Source: Streptomyces tendae
GTDB taxonomy: Bacteria > Actinomycetota > Actinomycetes > Streptomycetales > Streptomycetaceae
Direction: 5' to 3'
DNA length: 64,000 bases
NCBI RefSeq assembly: GCF_008632955.1
Contig: NZ_CP043959.1
Coordinates: 3,968,001 to 4,032,000 of the forward strand
This document shows positions 18,240 to 27,103 of the stretch, one piece after another; position 1 is the first letter of the stretch, and each line of letters begins with the position of its first letter. Made by a program: the position numbers and the translations under genes. The notes under the pieces were generated by a model, which saw only the letters and a program-made list of their open reading frames with translations, made no database searches and was not told the origin of the DNA.

Positions 18240-19250
18240 TCACCTTCCCCCGGAGCCGGTGTCCCCGGCACGTTGCGTCGAAGTGCCGTGATACTCGGCC
18301 CACATGGAGGCACCGGCGCCCAGGACGACAGCCGACCACACGGCCACTGTGATCCACACAAGGGCCTGGCCGGGCCCCTCCAACCATGCGACGTCGAGGG
18401 CGGCGGCGACCGACAGGGTGGCCGCCGCCGTCATACCGAGAGGGAAGACGGTCGACCAACGGCGCACGTCGTACCGAAGCCGCGGCCACACTACTTCACA
18501 GCCCGCGAGGACCGCCCACGCCGCGAGGGCCACCGCCAGAAGTGCGACGGTCGCGTGCCGCATCACGGCGCTGTCGTCGTCGTTCCAGAGGCGCATGCCG
18601 GAGTCAGCCGCGTCGATCAGTTTCGCCCCCGCGAGGGCGGAAATGGCCAACGCGCCGCCCGCGACCCAGTGATCTCCGGCCCCACGTGCCACCTCCCGCA
18701 CGTCGAACCGCATCAGTGCGGCGGCGCAGAGGAGGAGACCCAACCAGAAGATCACCAGCGCGGTGTGAGCGAGCCAAGCCGTCGAGGTGGCCGCGGCCAA
18801 CGTCGCCCCCAGCACGGCGAGTCCTTCCGTGGCCACGCACCCGAGGAAGACCGACCCCGGCATGCGCCGCCCCCAGTGGCGCACGACCAGCATCAGAAGG
18901 GCCGGCCACAGCAGTGTTGCGAGAGCCAGGAGGGCGGCCGCCACGGAGGTCCACCCGAGCAGGGAGAATCGGGTGCCCAACACAGCCGTGGCGGCGACGG
19001 CGGTCAGCGCGCCCGGCGTGTCCGTCCGCGTCGCCCACCCCACCCGGTCGGACAGCAGCAGGTGGGCGAAGCTCGCCGCGAGCAGGATCCAGGCGGCGCA
19101 CGCCGGTACGAGTGCCACCCGGGACAGCGCCTCGTGACCGACCAGGTGGAGGCCGACCGACAGGATGCCGGTCGCCATCACCGCGGCCCCGGCGGCCGGG
19201 GCACGCGGTGCCCACCAGATGCGCGGCGAACGACGGTGGGGAGACGCCAT
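18240..19250 (-). CDS. TehA/SLAC1-like (TDT family) membrane protein
   Basis: 336 aa, about ten TM segments. AAVMATGILSVGLHLVG in TM1 and WSTVFPLGMTAAATLSVAA near TM9 match conserved parts of the tellurite-resistance/dicarboxylate-transporter (voltage-dependent anion channel) fold. The family includes TehA and Mae1 and moves anions or dicarboxylates. The ATG at 19250 is preferred over an upstream in-frame start because family members begin just before the Pro/Arg-rich segment preceding TM1. It stands alone; the substrate is unknown. Confidence 0.7.
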   Translation of the reverse strand: MASPHRRSPRIWWAPRAPAAGAAVMATGILSVGLHLVGHEALSRVALVPACAAWILLAASFAHLLLSDRVGWATRTDTPGALTAVAATAVLGTRFSLLGWTSVAAALLALATLLWPALLMLVVRHWGRRMPGSVFLGCVATEGLAVLGATLAAATSTAWLAHTALVIFWLGLLLCAAALMRFDVREVARGAGDHWVAGGALAISALAGAKLIDAADSGMRLWNDDDSAVMRHATVALLAVALAAWAVLAGCEVVWPRLRYDVRRWSTVFPLGMTAAATLSVAAALDVAWLEGPGQALVWITVAVWSAVVLGAGASMWAEYHGTSTQRAGDTGSGGR

Positions 19251-19500
19251 GACGGTGATGTTAGGCAGGCCCGGGTCCCTGGGCGGGCGCCCACGCCGCA
19301 AGCGCCCACCCGTGGCGGAAGCCGTCCCCCTGCGCAGCGGACGACACGCCGTACGGCGGCCGATCCCGAGCGGCGCGCGTGCGGCCGATCAAGGTGGACC
19401 ACGTGACGCGTGACGGAGCCGGCGGGGCCGGATCACCCCGTGCCCGTCGGGTGACGGCGGCAGGGCGGTCCCTCGCGGTCGTGACGGCTGTAGCGACGGG

Positions 19501-19860
19501 TCAGCTGAGGACCCGTGCCAGTACCTCGGCCTCGCTGATCTCCGGATGCCTGGTGGCCGTGATGAGGGTCAGGGTCCGGGTGCTCGCGATCTCGCGCAGA
19601 TGCTCCAGGGCTTCCGTCCGTTCCGGGGCGGCGAGCTCTTCGCGGTAGCGGCGTTCGAACTCACCGAAGCGGTCCGGATCATGCCGGTACCACGTGCGCA
19701 GGTCGCTGGAAGGCGCGATCTGCTTGCACCACTCGTCCAACGCGGCCTTCTCCTTGGCCAACCCGCGGGGCCACAGCCGGTCGACCAGCACCCGCACGCC
19801 GTCCGTGTCCTCGGGTTCCTCGTACGCTCGTCGTACCCGCACTTCGTGATGCGTGGACAC
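19501..19860 (-). CDS. DUF488 (YeaO-like) protein
   Basis: 119 aa, the usual length of the short YeaO-like subgroup. Conserved segments are VRVLVDRLWPRGLAKEKA, WYRHDPDRFGEFERRYREEL and TLTLITATRHPEISEAEV. The start is a GTG with GAGG a few bases upstream. No biochemical role is established for the family. It stands alone in its orientation. Confidence 0.85.
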   Translation of the reverse strand: MSTHHEVRVRRAYEEPEDTDGVRVLVDRLWPRGLAKEKAALDEWCKQIAPSSDLRTWYRHDPDRFGEFERRYREELAAPERTEALEHLREIASTRTLTLITATRHPEISEAEVLARVLS

Positions 19861-20271
19861 ACCGACCTCCGTGCATCTCGCGCCTCGCGCGTCCCGGTGT
19901 GGGACCGGGCCGGCAGAGGCGAGCTGTCCGGACGGACAACGCTACCTGCGGTCGCCCGTGCGGGACACTCGCCGAGGGTCGGGGGCGCACACCGCCGGCC
20001 ACGGCTGCGATGCTCAGGAACGCCAGTAGGCGTTGGCAGTGGAGGTGATGAGCGACCCGCCTGGCACGAGAATCATGCCGTCGTCCGGAACTTGATGCAT
20101 GCCGCGATCCTGCCGCCGGTTTTCCGCCACGCCCCAGCGACACGCGGTCCGCCCGCCCCTCCAGGTGAGCAGCCACCGCGACGCGGTTCTACGGTTGGAT
20201 GAGAGCGATCGGCGTCGAAGCAGCGCCCGGGACCGCAGTGACCGGCACGTCACCACAACGCTGGAGCAGCC
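19861..20271. other. 411-bp intergenic region, no gene seen
   Basis: It lies between the DUF488 and DUF1348 genes, which are transcribed away from it. The open frames here have no ribosome sites, motifs or family resemblance. The region presumably holds the two divergent promoters, but none is convincing. Confidence 0.5.
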
Positions 20272-20739
20272 ATGGCAGACCATCCGCCGGTACCACCGTT
20301 CACCTACGAGTCGGCAGTGCAGAAGGTGCGGATGGCGGAGAACGGCTGGAACAGCCGTGATCCGCACAAGGTGTCACTCGTCTACGCGGAGGATTCCCGG
20401 TGGCGTAACCGCGATGAGTTCGTCACCGGCAGAGAGGGCATAGTCGAGTTCCTCACGCGCAAATGGAGCCGGGAGCTGGACTATCGACTGATCAAGGAAC
20501 TGTGGGCATTCGGCGGCAACCGCATCGCGGTGCGATTCGCCTACGAATGCCATGACGAAGCAGGGCAGTGGTACCGCTCGTACGGCAACGAGAACTGGGA
20601 ATTCAACGACGACGGTCTCATGGCGGTGCGGCACGCCTCGATCAACGACCTCGCCATCAGCGAGTCCGAGCGCCGGTACCACTGGCCGCTCGGTCCCCGC
20701 CCCGAGGGGCATCCGGGACTGAGCGAACTCGGATTCTGA
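20272..20739 (+). CDS. DUF1348, SnoaL/NTF2-like protein
   Basis: 155 aa, full length for DUF1348. The cone-shaped NTF2-like fold is indicated by MAENGWNSRDPHKVSLVY, SRWRNRDEFVTGREGIVEFL, NRIAVRFAYECHDEAGQW and NWEFNDDGLMAVRHASIND. The tail RRYHWPLGPRPEGHPGL is characteristic of the family. Its function is not established; NTF2-like cones often bind small hydrophobic ligands or act as isomerases. It precedes the chloroperoxidase-like gene in the same direction after 223 bp. Confidence 0.85.
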   Translation: MADHPPVPPFTYESAVQKVRMAENGWNSRDPHKVSLVYAEDSRWRNRDEFVTGREGIVEFLTRKWSRELDYRLIKELWAFGGNRIAVRFAYECHDEAGQWYRSYGNENWEFNDDGLMAVRHASINDLAISESERRYHWPLGPRPEGHPGLSELGF

Positions 20740-20962
20740 TCCTGCCGTCGCCTCCTCGGCGCTAAGGGCTTTCGACGCGCTGGAATTGCGCCGGTCGGGT
20801 TAGGCTGGCGGAAAGACGCGCCTTCGGCCGTCTCAGGCTCTTGGCCCTGCCGTCGCTGACCGCGCGTCAGGTGCGGTGCACGTGGATGAGGGCCGGCGGC
20901 CGCGACAGGTGCTGAACCCCACCGCGGTGCGGAGTTCCCGGAACAGCGTGAAGGGACGACTC

Positions 20963-21790
20963 ATGTCCTTCGTAACTGCCGAAGACGGTACGGACATCTT
21001 CTACAAGGACTGGGGGAGCGGCCAACCCGTCGTCTTCTCCCACGGCTGGCCCCTCATCGCCGATGCCTGGGATCCCCAGCTGAAGCTGATGGCCGACAAC
21101 GGGTACCGGGCCATCGCCCACGACCGGCGCGGCGGTGGTCGTTCCGGCCAGAGCTGGGAGGGCAACAACCTCGACACCTACGCCGACGACCTCGCCGCCG
21201 TGATCGAGAAACTCGACCTCCGCGACGTGATCCTGGTCGGGCACTCCACCGGCGGCGGTGAGGTGACCCGCTACATCGGCCGGCACGGCACGGACCGCGT
21301 CGCCAAGGCGGTGCTCGTGGGCGCCATCCCGCCCCTCATGCTCAAGACCGACGAAAATCCCGAGGGAACCCCGATCGACGTCTTCGACGACATCCGTAAA
21401 GGTGTGGAGACCGACCGCTCGCAGTTCTACAAGGACCTGAGCGCGGCGTTCTACGGTGCCAACCGTGAAGGCTCCACGGTCACCCAGGGCACGCGCGACG
21501 AGTTCTGGCTCTGGAGCATGACCGTCGGCATCAAGGGTGCCTACGACTGCGTCAAGGCCTTCTCCGAGACGGACCTCACCGAGGACCTCAAGAAGATCGA
21601 CGTACCCACTCTGATCGTCCACGGCGACGACGACCAGATCGTCCCGATCGTCGCCGCCGGCGACAAGAGCTCGAAACTGGTCGAGCAGGCGGTCTACAAG
21701 GTGTACCCCGGGGCGCCGCACGGCCTGGCCATGGTGCCCAAGTTCGCCGAGACGTTCAACGCCGACCTGCTGGAATTCGCGTCGAGTTGA
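20963..21790 (+). CDS. Alpha/beta hydrolase, cofactor-free chloroperoxidase/esterase type
   Basis: 275 aa from the ATG at 20963 (AAGGGA upstream). The Ser nucleophile is in VGHSTGGGEVTRY, the oxyanion strand is VVFSHGWPLIADAWD, the acid lies in VHGDDDQIVP and the His in GAPHGLAMV. This matches bacterial non-haem chloroperoxidases, which are serine esterases that form peracids from acetate and peroxide; physiologically they are probably esterases. A GC-rich hairpin shortly after the stop looks like its terminator. Confidence 0.85.
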   Translation: MSFVTAEDGTDIFYKDWGSGQPVVFSHGWPLIADAWDPQLKLMADNGYRAIAHDRRGGGRSGQSWEGNNLDTYADDLAAVIEKLDLRDVILVGHSTGGGEVTRYIGRHGTDRVAKAVLVGAIPPLMLKTDENPEGTPIDVFDDIRKGVETDRSQFYKDLSAAFYGANREGSTVTQGTRDEFWLWSMTVGIKGAYDCVKAFSETDLTEDLKKIDVPTLIVHGDDDQIVPIVAAGDKSSKLVEQAVYKVYPGAPHGLAMVPKFAETFNADLLEFASS

Positions 21791-21804
21791 GTCCCGTCCG
21801 ACGC

Positions 21805-21840
21805 GGCCGGAGCCGGGACGACGGTGAGCGGGCTCCGGCC
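21805..21840 (+). terminator. GC-rich hairpin after the chloroperoxidase-like gene
   Basis: GGCCGGAGCC and GGCTCCGGCC form a perfect 10-bp stem with a 16-base loop starting 15 bases after the stop codon. No U-tract follows, as is common in actinobacteria. Confidence 0.5.
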
Positions 21841-21954
21841 TCCCGGCACGACGCCGTCTTCGAAAGGGCGAGTGGGTGCGGCCACGGGCACACCCAGCAT
21901 TGAGGTGTACCTCCAACCCGCCGCGCCCACAAGGGCGTTCCCGCCCGTCGCCGC

Positions 21955-22114
21955 GGGCACCCGCTCGCTCCAGTCCCGCGCCGCGTACGAGGGGCGCGAA
22001 GGTGTCCGTGGTGGCGACGGCCACGTCGTGTCCCGCCCGGCGCAGTTCGGCGCCCAGGCCCGTGTAGGGCGCGATGTCGCCCAGCGATCCGGCTGCGGCG
22101 ATCAGGATCCTCAT
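21955..22114 (-). pseudogene. MGT-type glycosyltransferase N-terminal stub
   Basis: The ATG at 22114 overlaps the stop of the MerR gene (ATGA). The first 50 codons (RILIAAAGSLGDIAPYTGLG, ELRRAGHDVAVATTDTF, PLVRGAGLE) are the N-terminal Rossmann start of a macrolide-type UDP-glycosyltransferase. After that the frame turns into unrelated sequence and the acceptor and nucleotide-sugar domains are absent. The gene was therefore translationally coupled to the regulator before a deletion removed about 85% of it. Confidence 0.65.
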
Positions 22115-22911
22115 CGGTTCTCCTTCGGGTCGAGGTGACCACCCGCCTGGCGGTCCGCGTTGGCGTGAACTGCCCTGCGTGTGTAGGCGGCCAGGCCCGG
22201 ACGCTGCTGTGCGGGCGGTACGACCAGAGCGAAAGCGCGCGGGTCGGCGACGAAGTCGTCGGCGATGCGCCGGTGCATGTCGGGAGGGCAGGAGGTGAAC
22301 CAGCGTGAGATGTGCAGCCGGTGCTCCTCGGCGAGGTCCATGACCCGCTCGCCGTCGCCCGGCGTCCCCTCGTCGAAGGCCGCGAGCAGTTCCGCGCGCC
22401 AGGCCGCGGCCTCTGTCATGAGCCGGCGCCAGTCCTCCTTGGTGTGGGCGGCCGCGCGGGCCATCGCCTCGCGCTGCCCCTCCGAACGCGCCCACTTCAG
22501 CTCCGCCTCGGTGGCATAGCTCAGGTCGAAGGTGATCTCACCGAAGACCTCGAAGCGTTCCTCGGGAGTCATGGGCACCCCGGTTCTCCGGACCTCGATC
22601 GCCCGCTCCGCCACCTCGGCCAGCCGCTGCAGACGGGCGATCTCCTCACGCAACTGCCGTTGCCGGTCACGGAGGCGGTCCACGGGACTCGCCTGCGGGT
22701 CCTCGAGGATCTCGGCGATCTCGTCCAGGGAGAAGCCGAGCTCACGGTAGAAGAGGATCTGCTGGAGACGGACCAGGTCGGCCTCACCGTACAGCCGGTA
22801 TCCGGCGTGGCTGCGGTCGCCGGGGGAGAGCAGTCCCGCCTTGTCGTAGTGATGCAGCGTACGCACCGTCACACCGGCGAAGGCCGAGACCTGCCCCACG
22901 GAGTAACCCAT
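22111..22911 (-). CDS. MerR-family regulator with TipAS antibiotic-binding domain
   Basis: 266 aa. The winged-helix N-terminus contains YSVGQVSAFAGVTVRTLHHY, LLSPGDRSHAGYRLYGEADL and ILFYRELGFSLDEIAEIL. A dimerising coiled coil spans about residues 75-110. The C-terminal 145 residues are TipAS-like (EERFEVFGEITFDLSYATEAE, HRLHISRWFTSCPPDMHRRI, DDFVADPRAFALV). TipA-type proteins bind thiopeptides and other antibiotics and switch promoters with long spacers; a TTGACC -35 candidate lies at 22966-22961. Its stop overlaps the start of a glycosyltransferase stub, suggesting it once controlled an antibiotic-modifying enzyme. Confidence 0.85.
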   Translation of the reverse strand: MGYSVGQVSAFAGVTVRTLHHYDKAGLLSPGDRSHAGYRLYGEADLVRLQQILFYRELGFSLDEIAEILEDPQASPVDRLRDRQRQLREEIARLQRLAEVAERAIEVRRTGVPMTPEERFEVFGEITFDLSYATEAELKWARSEGQREAMARAAAHTKEDWRRLMTEAAAWRAELLAAFDEGTPGDGERVMDLAEEHRLHISRWFTSCPPDMHRRIADDFVADPRAFALVVPPAQQRPGLAAYTRRAVHANADRQAGGHLDPKENR

Positions 22912-22982
22912 TCACCCTCCCTTTCGTCGGCACCCAGCTTTGAGCCTGACGTAAGGGGAGGGTCAACCGGCACGCGCCGGGC

Positions 22983-24110
22983 TCAGCCGCCGCCCGTGAG
23001 CCAGGCGCTCGGTTCCATGTACTGGCCGTCGAGGAGGACCTCGAAGTGCAGGTGCGGACCGGTGGACAGCCCTGTCGAACCGGCAAGTCCCAGGGGCTGC
23101 CCGGTGGCCACGCTCTGACCGGTGGTCACCTGGAGCGCGGACAGGTGACTGTACGTGGTCTCCAGCCGCTTGCCCTCGATCGTGCCGTGATTGACGACCA
23201 CGCGGTAGCCGTAGGCCGGTGTCATGCCGGCGAACTCCACCCGCCCTTCGCGGGCCGCGGACACCTGGGCCCCCTGCGGCGCGTCGAAGTCGATGCCCGT
23301 GTGCAGCTTGGTGACCCCGGTCAGCGGGTGCCGGCGCGTACCGAACGGCGAGGTGACGGTGAGCATGGTGACGGGCGGTTGCAGCAGGGGGCCGGTCGCC
23401 TGGCCGCTCTCCTGCTCGGGGTTCCGCTGGACCAGGGCGTCGTACTGAGGCCGCCGCTTTTGTACCTCGGTGACGAAGTCGCGAACCGACGGGGGGACTG
23501 TGCCGGCCTTCGTGACCTCGTCCGCTCCGGCCGCGTACGCGGCGAGGGTGAGGTCGGCGACCTCCCCGTTGACGGTTCCCTTGGTGCGCAGTGCGGTCAT
23601 CTTCTCCGCCAGCGAGCAGTCCCGCCGCCCCAGCGCCATGATCGCGTCGATCGCGTCGCGTGGCGAGGACGTGCCGTTGCCGTCGTCGTCCCGGCCCCAG
23701 GTCTTCCAGTCGGCTGCCGTGAAACGGGCGAGGCCCTGCTCGGAGAGACTCGCGCTGTCGCTCTGCCACCCGGACAGCTGGTCGATGTGCGCGGCCAGGA
23801 GCGCGGGGGTGATGCCGGGGCAGTCCGCGATGGCCCGACGGAGCCAGGGGACGTAGGAACCGTCCACCTTGCTGACGGACGACTCCGCCCCCTGCGGCGC
23901 CTGATCCTGCGGCACTGCCGTGTCGAAGACGCCGGCCAAGGAGAGGAAGACGAAGACCCCGGAGAGCGTCACCACTCCCGGCAGCACGATCAGCGTGAAG
24001 GGGCCGGGGCCGCGACGACGACGGCTGTTCGTCCCCGTGCTGGACGTCTGCGTGGCAGGCGTAGGTGGGTCGGGCTGTGCCGTGCCGTCGTCCGTGGGCT
24101 CGTTGTGCAT
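22983..24110 (-). CDS. Membrane-anchored M23 peptidase with degenerate transglycosylase-like domain
   Basis: 375 aa from the ATG at 24110; a GTG at 24248 would give 421 aa but lacks a ribosome site. A cytoplasmic Pro/Thr-rich head is followed by RRRR and one TM (FTLIVLPGVVTLSGVFVFLSL). Residues about 105-235 resemble an SLT/lysozyme-like domain (CPGITPALLAAHIDQLSGW), but the usual Glu position reads Asp. The C-terminal 130 residues are a complete M23/LytM peptidase (LHTGIDFDAP, GPHLHFEV zinc ligands). The domains face outside, so it should cut peptidoglycan peptides. Similar TM-SLT-M23 proteins occur in actinobacterial conjugative elements, but no other transfer gene is here. Confidence 0.8.
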   Translation of the reverse strand: MHNEPTDDGTAQPDPPTPATQTSSTGTNSRRRRGPGPFTLIVLPGVVTLSGVFVFLSLAGVFDTAVPQDQAPQGAESSVSKVDGSYVPWLRRAIADCPGITPALLAAHIDQLSGWQSDSASLSEQGLARFTAADWKTWGRDDDGNGTSSPRDAIDAIMALGRRDCSLAEKMTALRTKGTVNGEVADLTLAAYAAGADEVTKAGTVPPSVRDFVTEVQKRRPQYDALVQRNPEQESGQATGPLLQPPVTMLTVTSPFGTRRHPLTGVTKLHTGIDFDAPQGAQVSAAREGRVEFAGMTPAYGYRVVVNHGTIEGKRLETTYSHLSALQVTTGQSVATGQPLGLAGSTGLSTGPHLHFEVLLDGQYMEPSAWLTGGG

Positions 24111-24410
24111 GGTCCGTTCCCGGCTGTCCCCCGACACGCGGGAGTACGCCGCCTCTTCCCGATCCTTGGTCACCGGCCGACGGAGTTCCTCGACGGCACC
24201 ACGGCGGGGCGTGATGCCGGCGGGACGTATCGGCTCGGGCTCAGACACTAACCGGGCCCGTCCTGGCCGGTCACCGGGCGTGAGGCCAGTGCGGGCTGCC
24301 CGATGGGGCACTACGGGTGCCCAGAGCGACAGTGGTGGAGGGTGGTGCGGGGTGTGGACGGGCGGAAAAGGTGATGCGCCCGAGCCGGCCGGTCCGGGAG
24401 ACTCGCGCGT

Positions 24411-24836
24411 ATGACGGCCAAGATCACGCGCATCAATCCCGACCAACTGCACACGACTCCGGGGTACCACCACATCACCGTCGTGGAGGCGGGCCGGACG
24501 GCCTATCTGGCGGGACAGTGCCCCCTCGACCGCTCAGGGGAGCTGGTGGGGCCGGGTGATCTGGGCGCCCAGATCGACCAGGTGGTGGCCAACGCCGTCG
24601 CGGCCCTGAGCGCGGTGGACGCCGGGCCGGACCGCGTCGTCCGCTCGGTGATCTACGTGGTCAGCGACGACGGCGCGGTGCTCGGTGGCGCGTGGCGGCG
24701 TCTGACCGGTTCGGCCCTGGGGCCGGCGTTCACCACGGCAAGCACACTGCTGGGAGTCGCCCGGCTCGGCTTCGCCGGACAACTGGTCGAGGTCGACCTG
24801 ACAGCGGCCCTGCCCGAGCGGCCGGCATCGCGCTAG
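24411..24836 (+). CDS. RidA/YjgF-family protein
   Basis: 141 aa. Conserved segments are HHITVVEAGRTAYLAGQCPLD, DLGAQIDQVVANAVAAL and DRVVRSVIYVV. Family members are trimeric enamine/imine deaminases. The C-terminal position of the catalytic Arg reads ARLGFAGQLVEVDLTA, without the R-x-x-LP context of true RidA, so this belongs to one of the divergent Rid subgroups and the deaminase activity is uncertain. It converges on the GDPD gene, with a shared hairpin between. Confidence 0.8.
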   Translation: MTAKITRINPDQLHTTPGYHHITVVEAGRTAYLAGQCPLDRSGELVGPGDLGAQIDQVVANAVAALSAVDAGPDRVVRSVIYVVSDDGAVLGGAWRRLTGSALGPAFTTASTLLGVARLGFAGQLVEVDLTAALPERPASR

Positions 24837-24883
24837 AAGGGGAACTTCGACTCCACGCAGTGCCCACGGTGCACAGCGTCCGG

Positions 24884-24919
24884 CGGTCGTCCTGTGGTGG
24901 TGCCATCACAGGACGACCG
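24884..24919. terminator. Bidirectional terminator between ridA-like and GDPD genes
   Basis: CGGTCGTCCTGTG and CACAGGACGACCG form a perfect 13-bp stem with a 10-base loop. It lies between two convergent genes, 48 bp after one stop and 55 bp before the other. Confidence 0.75.
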
Positions 24920-24973
24920 GTGTCAGAGGTCCGCCCCACACCGGTGAACGTCGGCCGGGTGGGACGAGGCGGG

Positions 24974-26911
24974 TCAGTGGGCGGTGGCGAGGGCGCGGGC
25001 GTCCTCGGCGATGAGTGCCGCCCGCTCCTTGCTCAGGGACTTGCCCGACTGCACCTTCGCCCAGGTGGCCAGCACCGAATACTGCTTGAGTCCGAGCATG
25101 GCCGTCATCGAGCCGACGGCGGAGTCCTTGGCGCCCGAGGTGAAGATGAGGTGGGCCAAGCCTGTCGGTGTGGCCTTGAGGGTGAAGGTCATCGTGTCCT
25201 CGGCGGTGCCGCCCTCGCCCGATGCCACGGCGCGCAGGGTGTGCGGTCCGGTGGCGAGGGTGGCCAGCTCCAGGGGCTTGCCGGCCGGGACGGAGCGGCC
25301 GTCGAGAGTGAGCGTCACCGACGAGCTGTTGTCGCTCTGCACCGTCGGAACCGGCGACTGCGCACGGTCCAGCACGGCGTCGGCGGCGGGGGAGGTGATG
25401 CGGACCGCGGGCTTGGCCGGGGGCACCGACCGACTCTGCCGGAACGCGCTGTTCCATCCGTTCAGTTCGGTCGGCCGGTTGGTGATGACGCCGTCAACAC
25501 CCGCACTCTCCAGTGCCTTCCAACGGTCGGCGGAGTCCACGGTCCACACCATCACGGCCACACCGGCCTTGTGCAGGTCGGAGATGACGGACGGCTTCTT
25601 GCTGAGCGCACCGTCCTCCGGGTTGTACGCGGCGAGGTGCAGTTCCTTCGCAAGGGCGACCGGGTCGGCGTCCAGGGTGCTGCGCAGCAGGCCGAGCGGC
25701 AGGTCGGGAGCGAGTTCGTGGGTGTAGCGCAGGGCGTCCACCTCGAAGCTCTGCACGAACACGCGTCCGGTCATACCGTGGTCGCGGATGGTGTCCACGA
25801 TGGTGGCCACCTCGTCCTTCGTGTGCGCGCCCTTGATCTCCAGCAGAAGGTCGCCGCCACGCGTGCGCAGGTCGTCCAGCTGGGCCGCCAGCGTCGGGAC
25901 CCGCGCCCCCTTGTAATGCGGAGCGAACCAGGAGCCGGCGTCGAGCGCGTCGATCTGCGCGGACGTCAGCGACCGGACGGCACCGCTGCCGTCGGTGGTG
26001 CGGTCCACGGTGCCGTCGTGGAGGACGTACGGCACGCCGTCCTTGCTGGGCTGGACGTCGTTCTCGACGAAGTCGGCACCGCCCCGGCGGGCGATCTCCT
26101 GCGACGCCAGGGTGTTCTCGGGGGCGGCCGAGGAGGCGCCACGATGGGCGATGACGGTCAGCGGCGCCCCGGCCGCACGGATGTAGCTCTGCGGCGGAAG
26201 CTCCGTCACCTTGAGGTCGTCGTAGGAGGCCGAGGCCCCGTTGACCAGCAGGCCCTGGACGCCGTCGGCGGATCGGGCGACCTTGGAGGTCCGCGTGACC
26301 TCCTTGCCGTCGAAGTACCAGACGGCCTTGGTGCCGTGCACCTCGGCAGCTATCTTGACGTCCCTGCCGGTGCCCGCGGCGTACGGCGCCGCGTGGGTGT
26401 CGGTGACATTCCAGGCGTTCGCCGGGGTGCGCTGGGCGAACTCCAGGCCGTTGGCCGCGGTGGTGCCGGTCCGCATGGTCGCGATGGACCACGGGACGGC
26501 TCCGTTCGCCGGCAGGTCGAGCCCCATGGCGGTCCAGCGCGCGGCGTCGACGGCCGACTCGAAACGAGCGGTGACCTCGATACGGAAGTCGTTGAGGTGT
26601 TCGCCGAAGGTGATCCGGCTCAGCTGCGAGGCGTTCGCGGAACTGCCGTACAAACGACCGTCCTTGACCTGCCAGGCGCCCTCCACGGCCTTGAAACCCT
26701 GAGGCAGTGAGGTCCCGGAGAAGTCGGTGGAGAGGACCACTCGGCCTGCCGGTGTGTCGGCGTCGGCGGACGGGGGCGAGTCCTCGGCACTGGCGACCGT
26801 GGGGAGGGACACGGCGAGCAGTACGGAGGCGAGGAGCGCGACGCGGGACCGCGGAGCACGCCGCGGGCGCGCGGTGCGGGCCGGCGGGGACATGAGTGAA
26901 GTGCGTGGCAT
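24974..26911 (-). CDS. Secreted multidomain glycerophosphodiester phosphodiesterase
   Basis: 645 aa. A signal peptide ends near VASAEDS (an ATG at 26893 is an equally good start). Residues 60-240 form a jelly-roll of the laminin-G/DUF1080 type (LSTDFSGTSLPQGFKAVEG, WYFDGKEV). The GDPD catalytic TIM barrel spans about 255-480: VIAHRGASSAAPENT, DFVENDVQPSKDGVPYVLHD, LLLEIKGAH and VMVWTVDSADRW. Residues 495-580 are Ig-like (VTLTLDGRSVPAG) and the last 55 residues resemble a FIMAH-like helical bundle. It should release glycerol-3-phosphate outside the cell from deacylated lipids or teichoic acid. Confidence 0.9.
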   Translation of the reverse strand: MPRTSLMSPPARTARPRRAPRSRVALLASVLLAVSLPTVASAEDSPPSADADTPAGRVVLSTDFSGTSLPQGFKAVEGAWQVKDGRLYGSSANASQLSRITFGEHLNDFRIEVTARFESAVDAARWTAMGLDLPANGAVPWSIATMRTGTTAANGLEFAQRTPANAWNVTDTHAAPYAAGTGRDVKIAAEVHGTKAVWYFDGKEVTRTSKVARSADGVQGLLVNGASASYDDLKVTELPPQSYIRAAGAPLTVIAHRGASSAAPENTLASQEIARRGGADFVENDVQPSKDGVPYVLHDGTVDRTTDGSGAVRSLTSAQIDALDAGSWFAPHYKGARVPTLAAQLDDLRTRGGDLLLEIKGAHTKDEVATIVDTIRDHGMTGRVFVQSFEVDALRYTHELAPDLPLGLLRSTLDADPVALAKELHLAAYNPEDGALSKKPSVISDLHKAGVAVMVWTVDSADRWKALESAGVDGVITNRPTELNGWNSAFRQSRSVPPAKPAVRITSPAADAVLDRAQSPVPTVQSDNSSSVTLTLDGRSVPAGKPLELATLATGPHTLRAVASGEGGTAEDTMTFTLKATPTGLAHLIFTSGAKDSAVGSMTAMLGLKQYSVLATWAKVQSGKSLSKERAALIAEDARALATAH

Positions 26912-27103
26912 GGCGGGGACGTTAGGGACCGCCGGCGATCATGCCGGGCCGGGCGGATGAACACGAGGAGACGGCTCGTGGTCCGAACGGTCGTGTTGTG
27001 GAGCGCGCTCCAGCGGCCACGCCACACCGTGACCGTGGCGTCCGTGTCGAAAGATCTCGTCCTGACCCTGATGGGCTCAGCGTTCGGGGGTAGACGGGGG
27101 CGC

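Noticed and set aside
22936..22966. MerR-type promoter with 19-bp spacer upstream of the TipAS gene
   Set aside because: A TTGACC -35 is clear, but no acceptable -10 falls at 19-20 bp, and the dyad between is imperfect; mentioned only as a candidate.
24111..24248. GTG start at 24248 for the M23 peptidase
   Set aside because: No ribosome site, and the added 46 residues are low complexity; the ATG at 24110 is preferred, not proven.
24692..26710. 672-codon plus-strand frame opposite the GDPD gene
   Set aside because: The opposite strand encodes a complete secreted GDPD; this frame is Gly/Arg/Val-rich and featureless.
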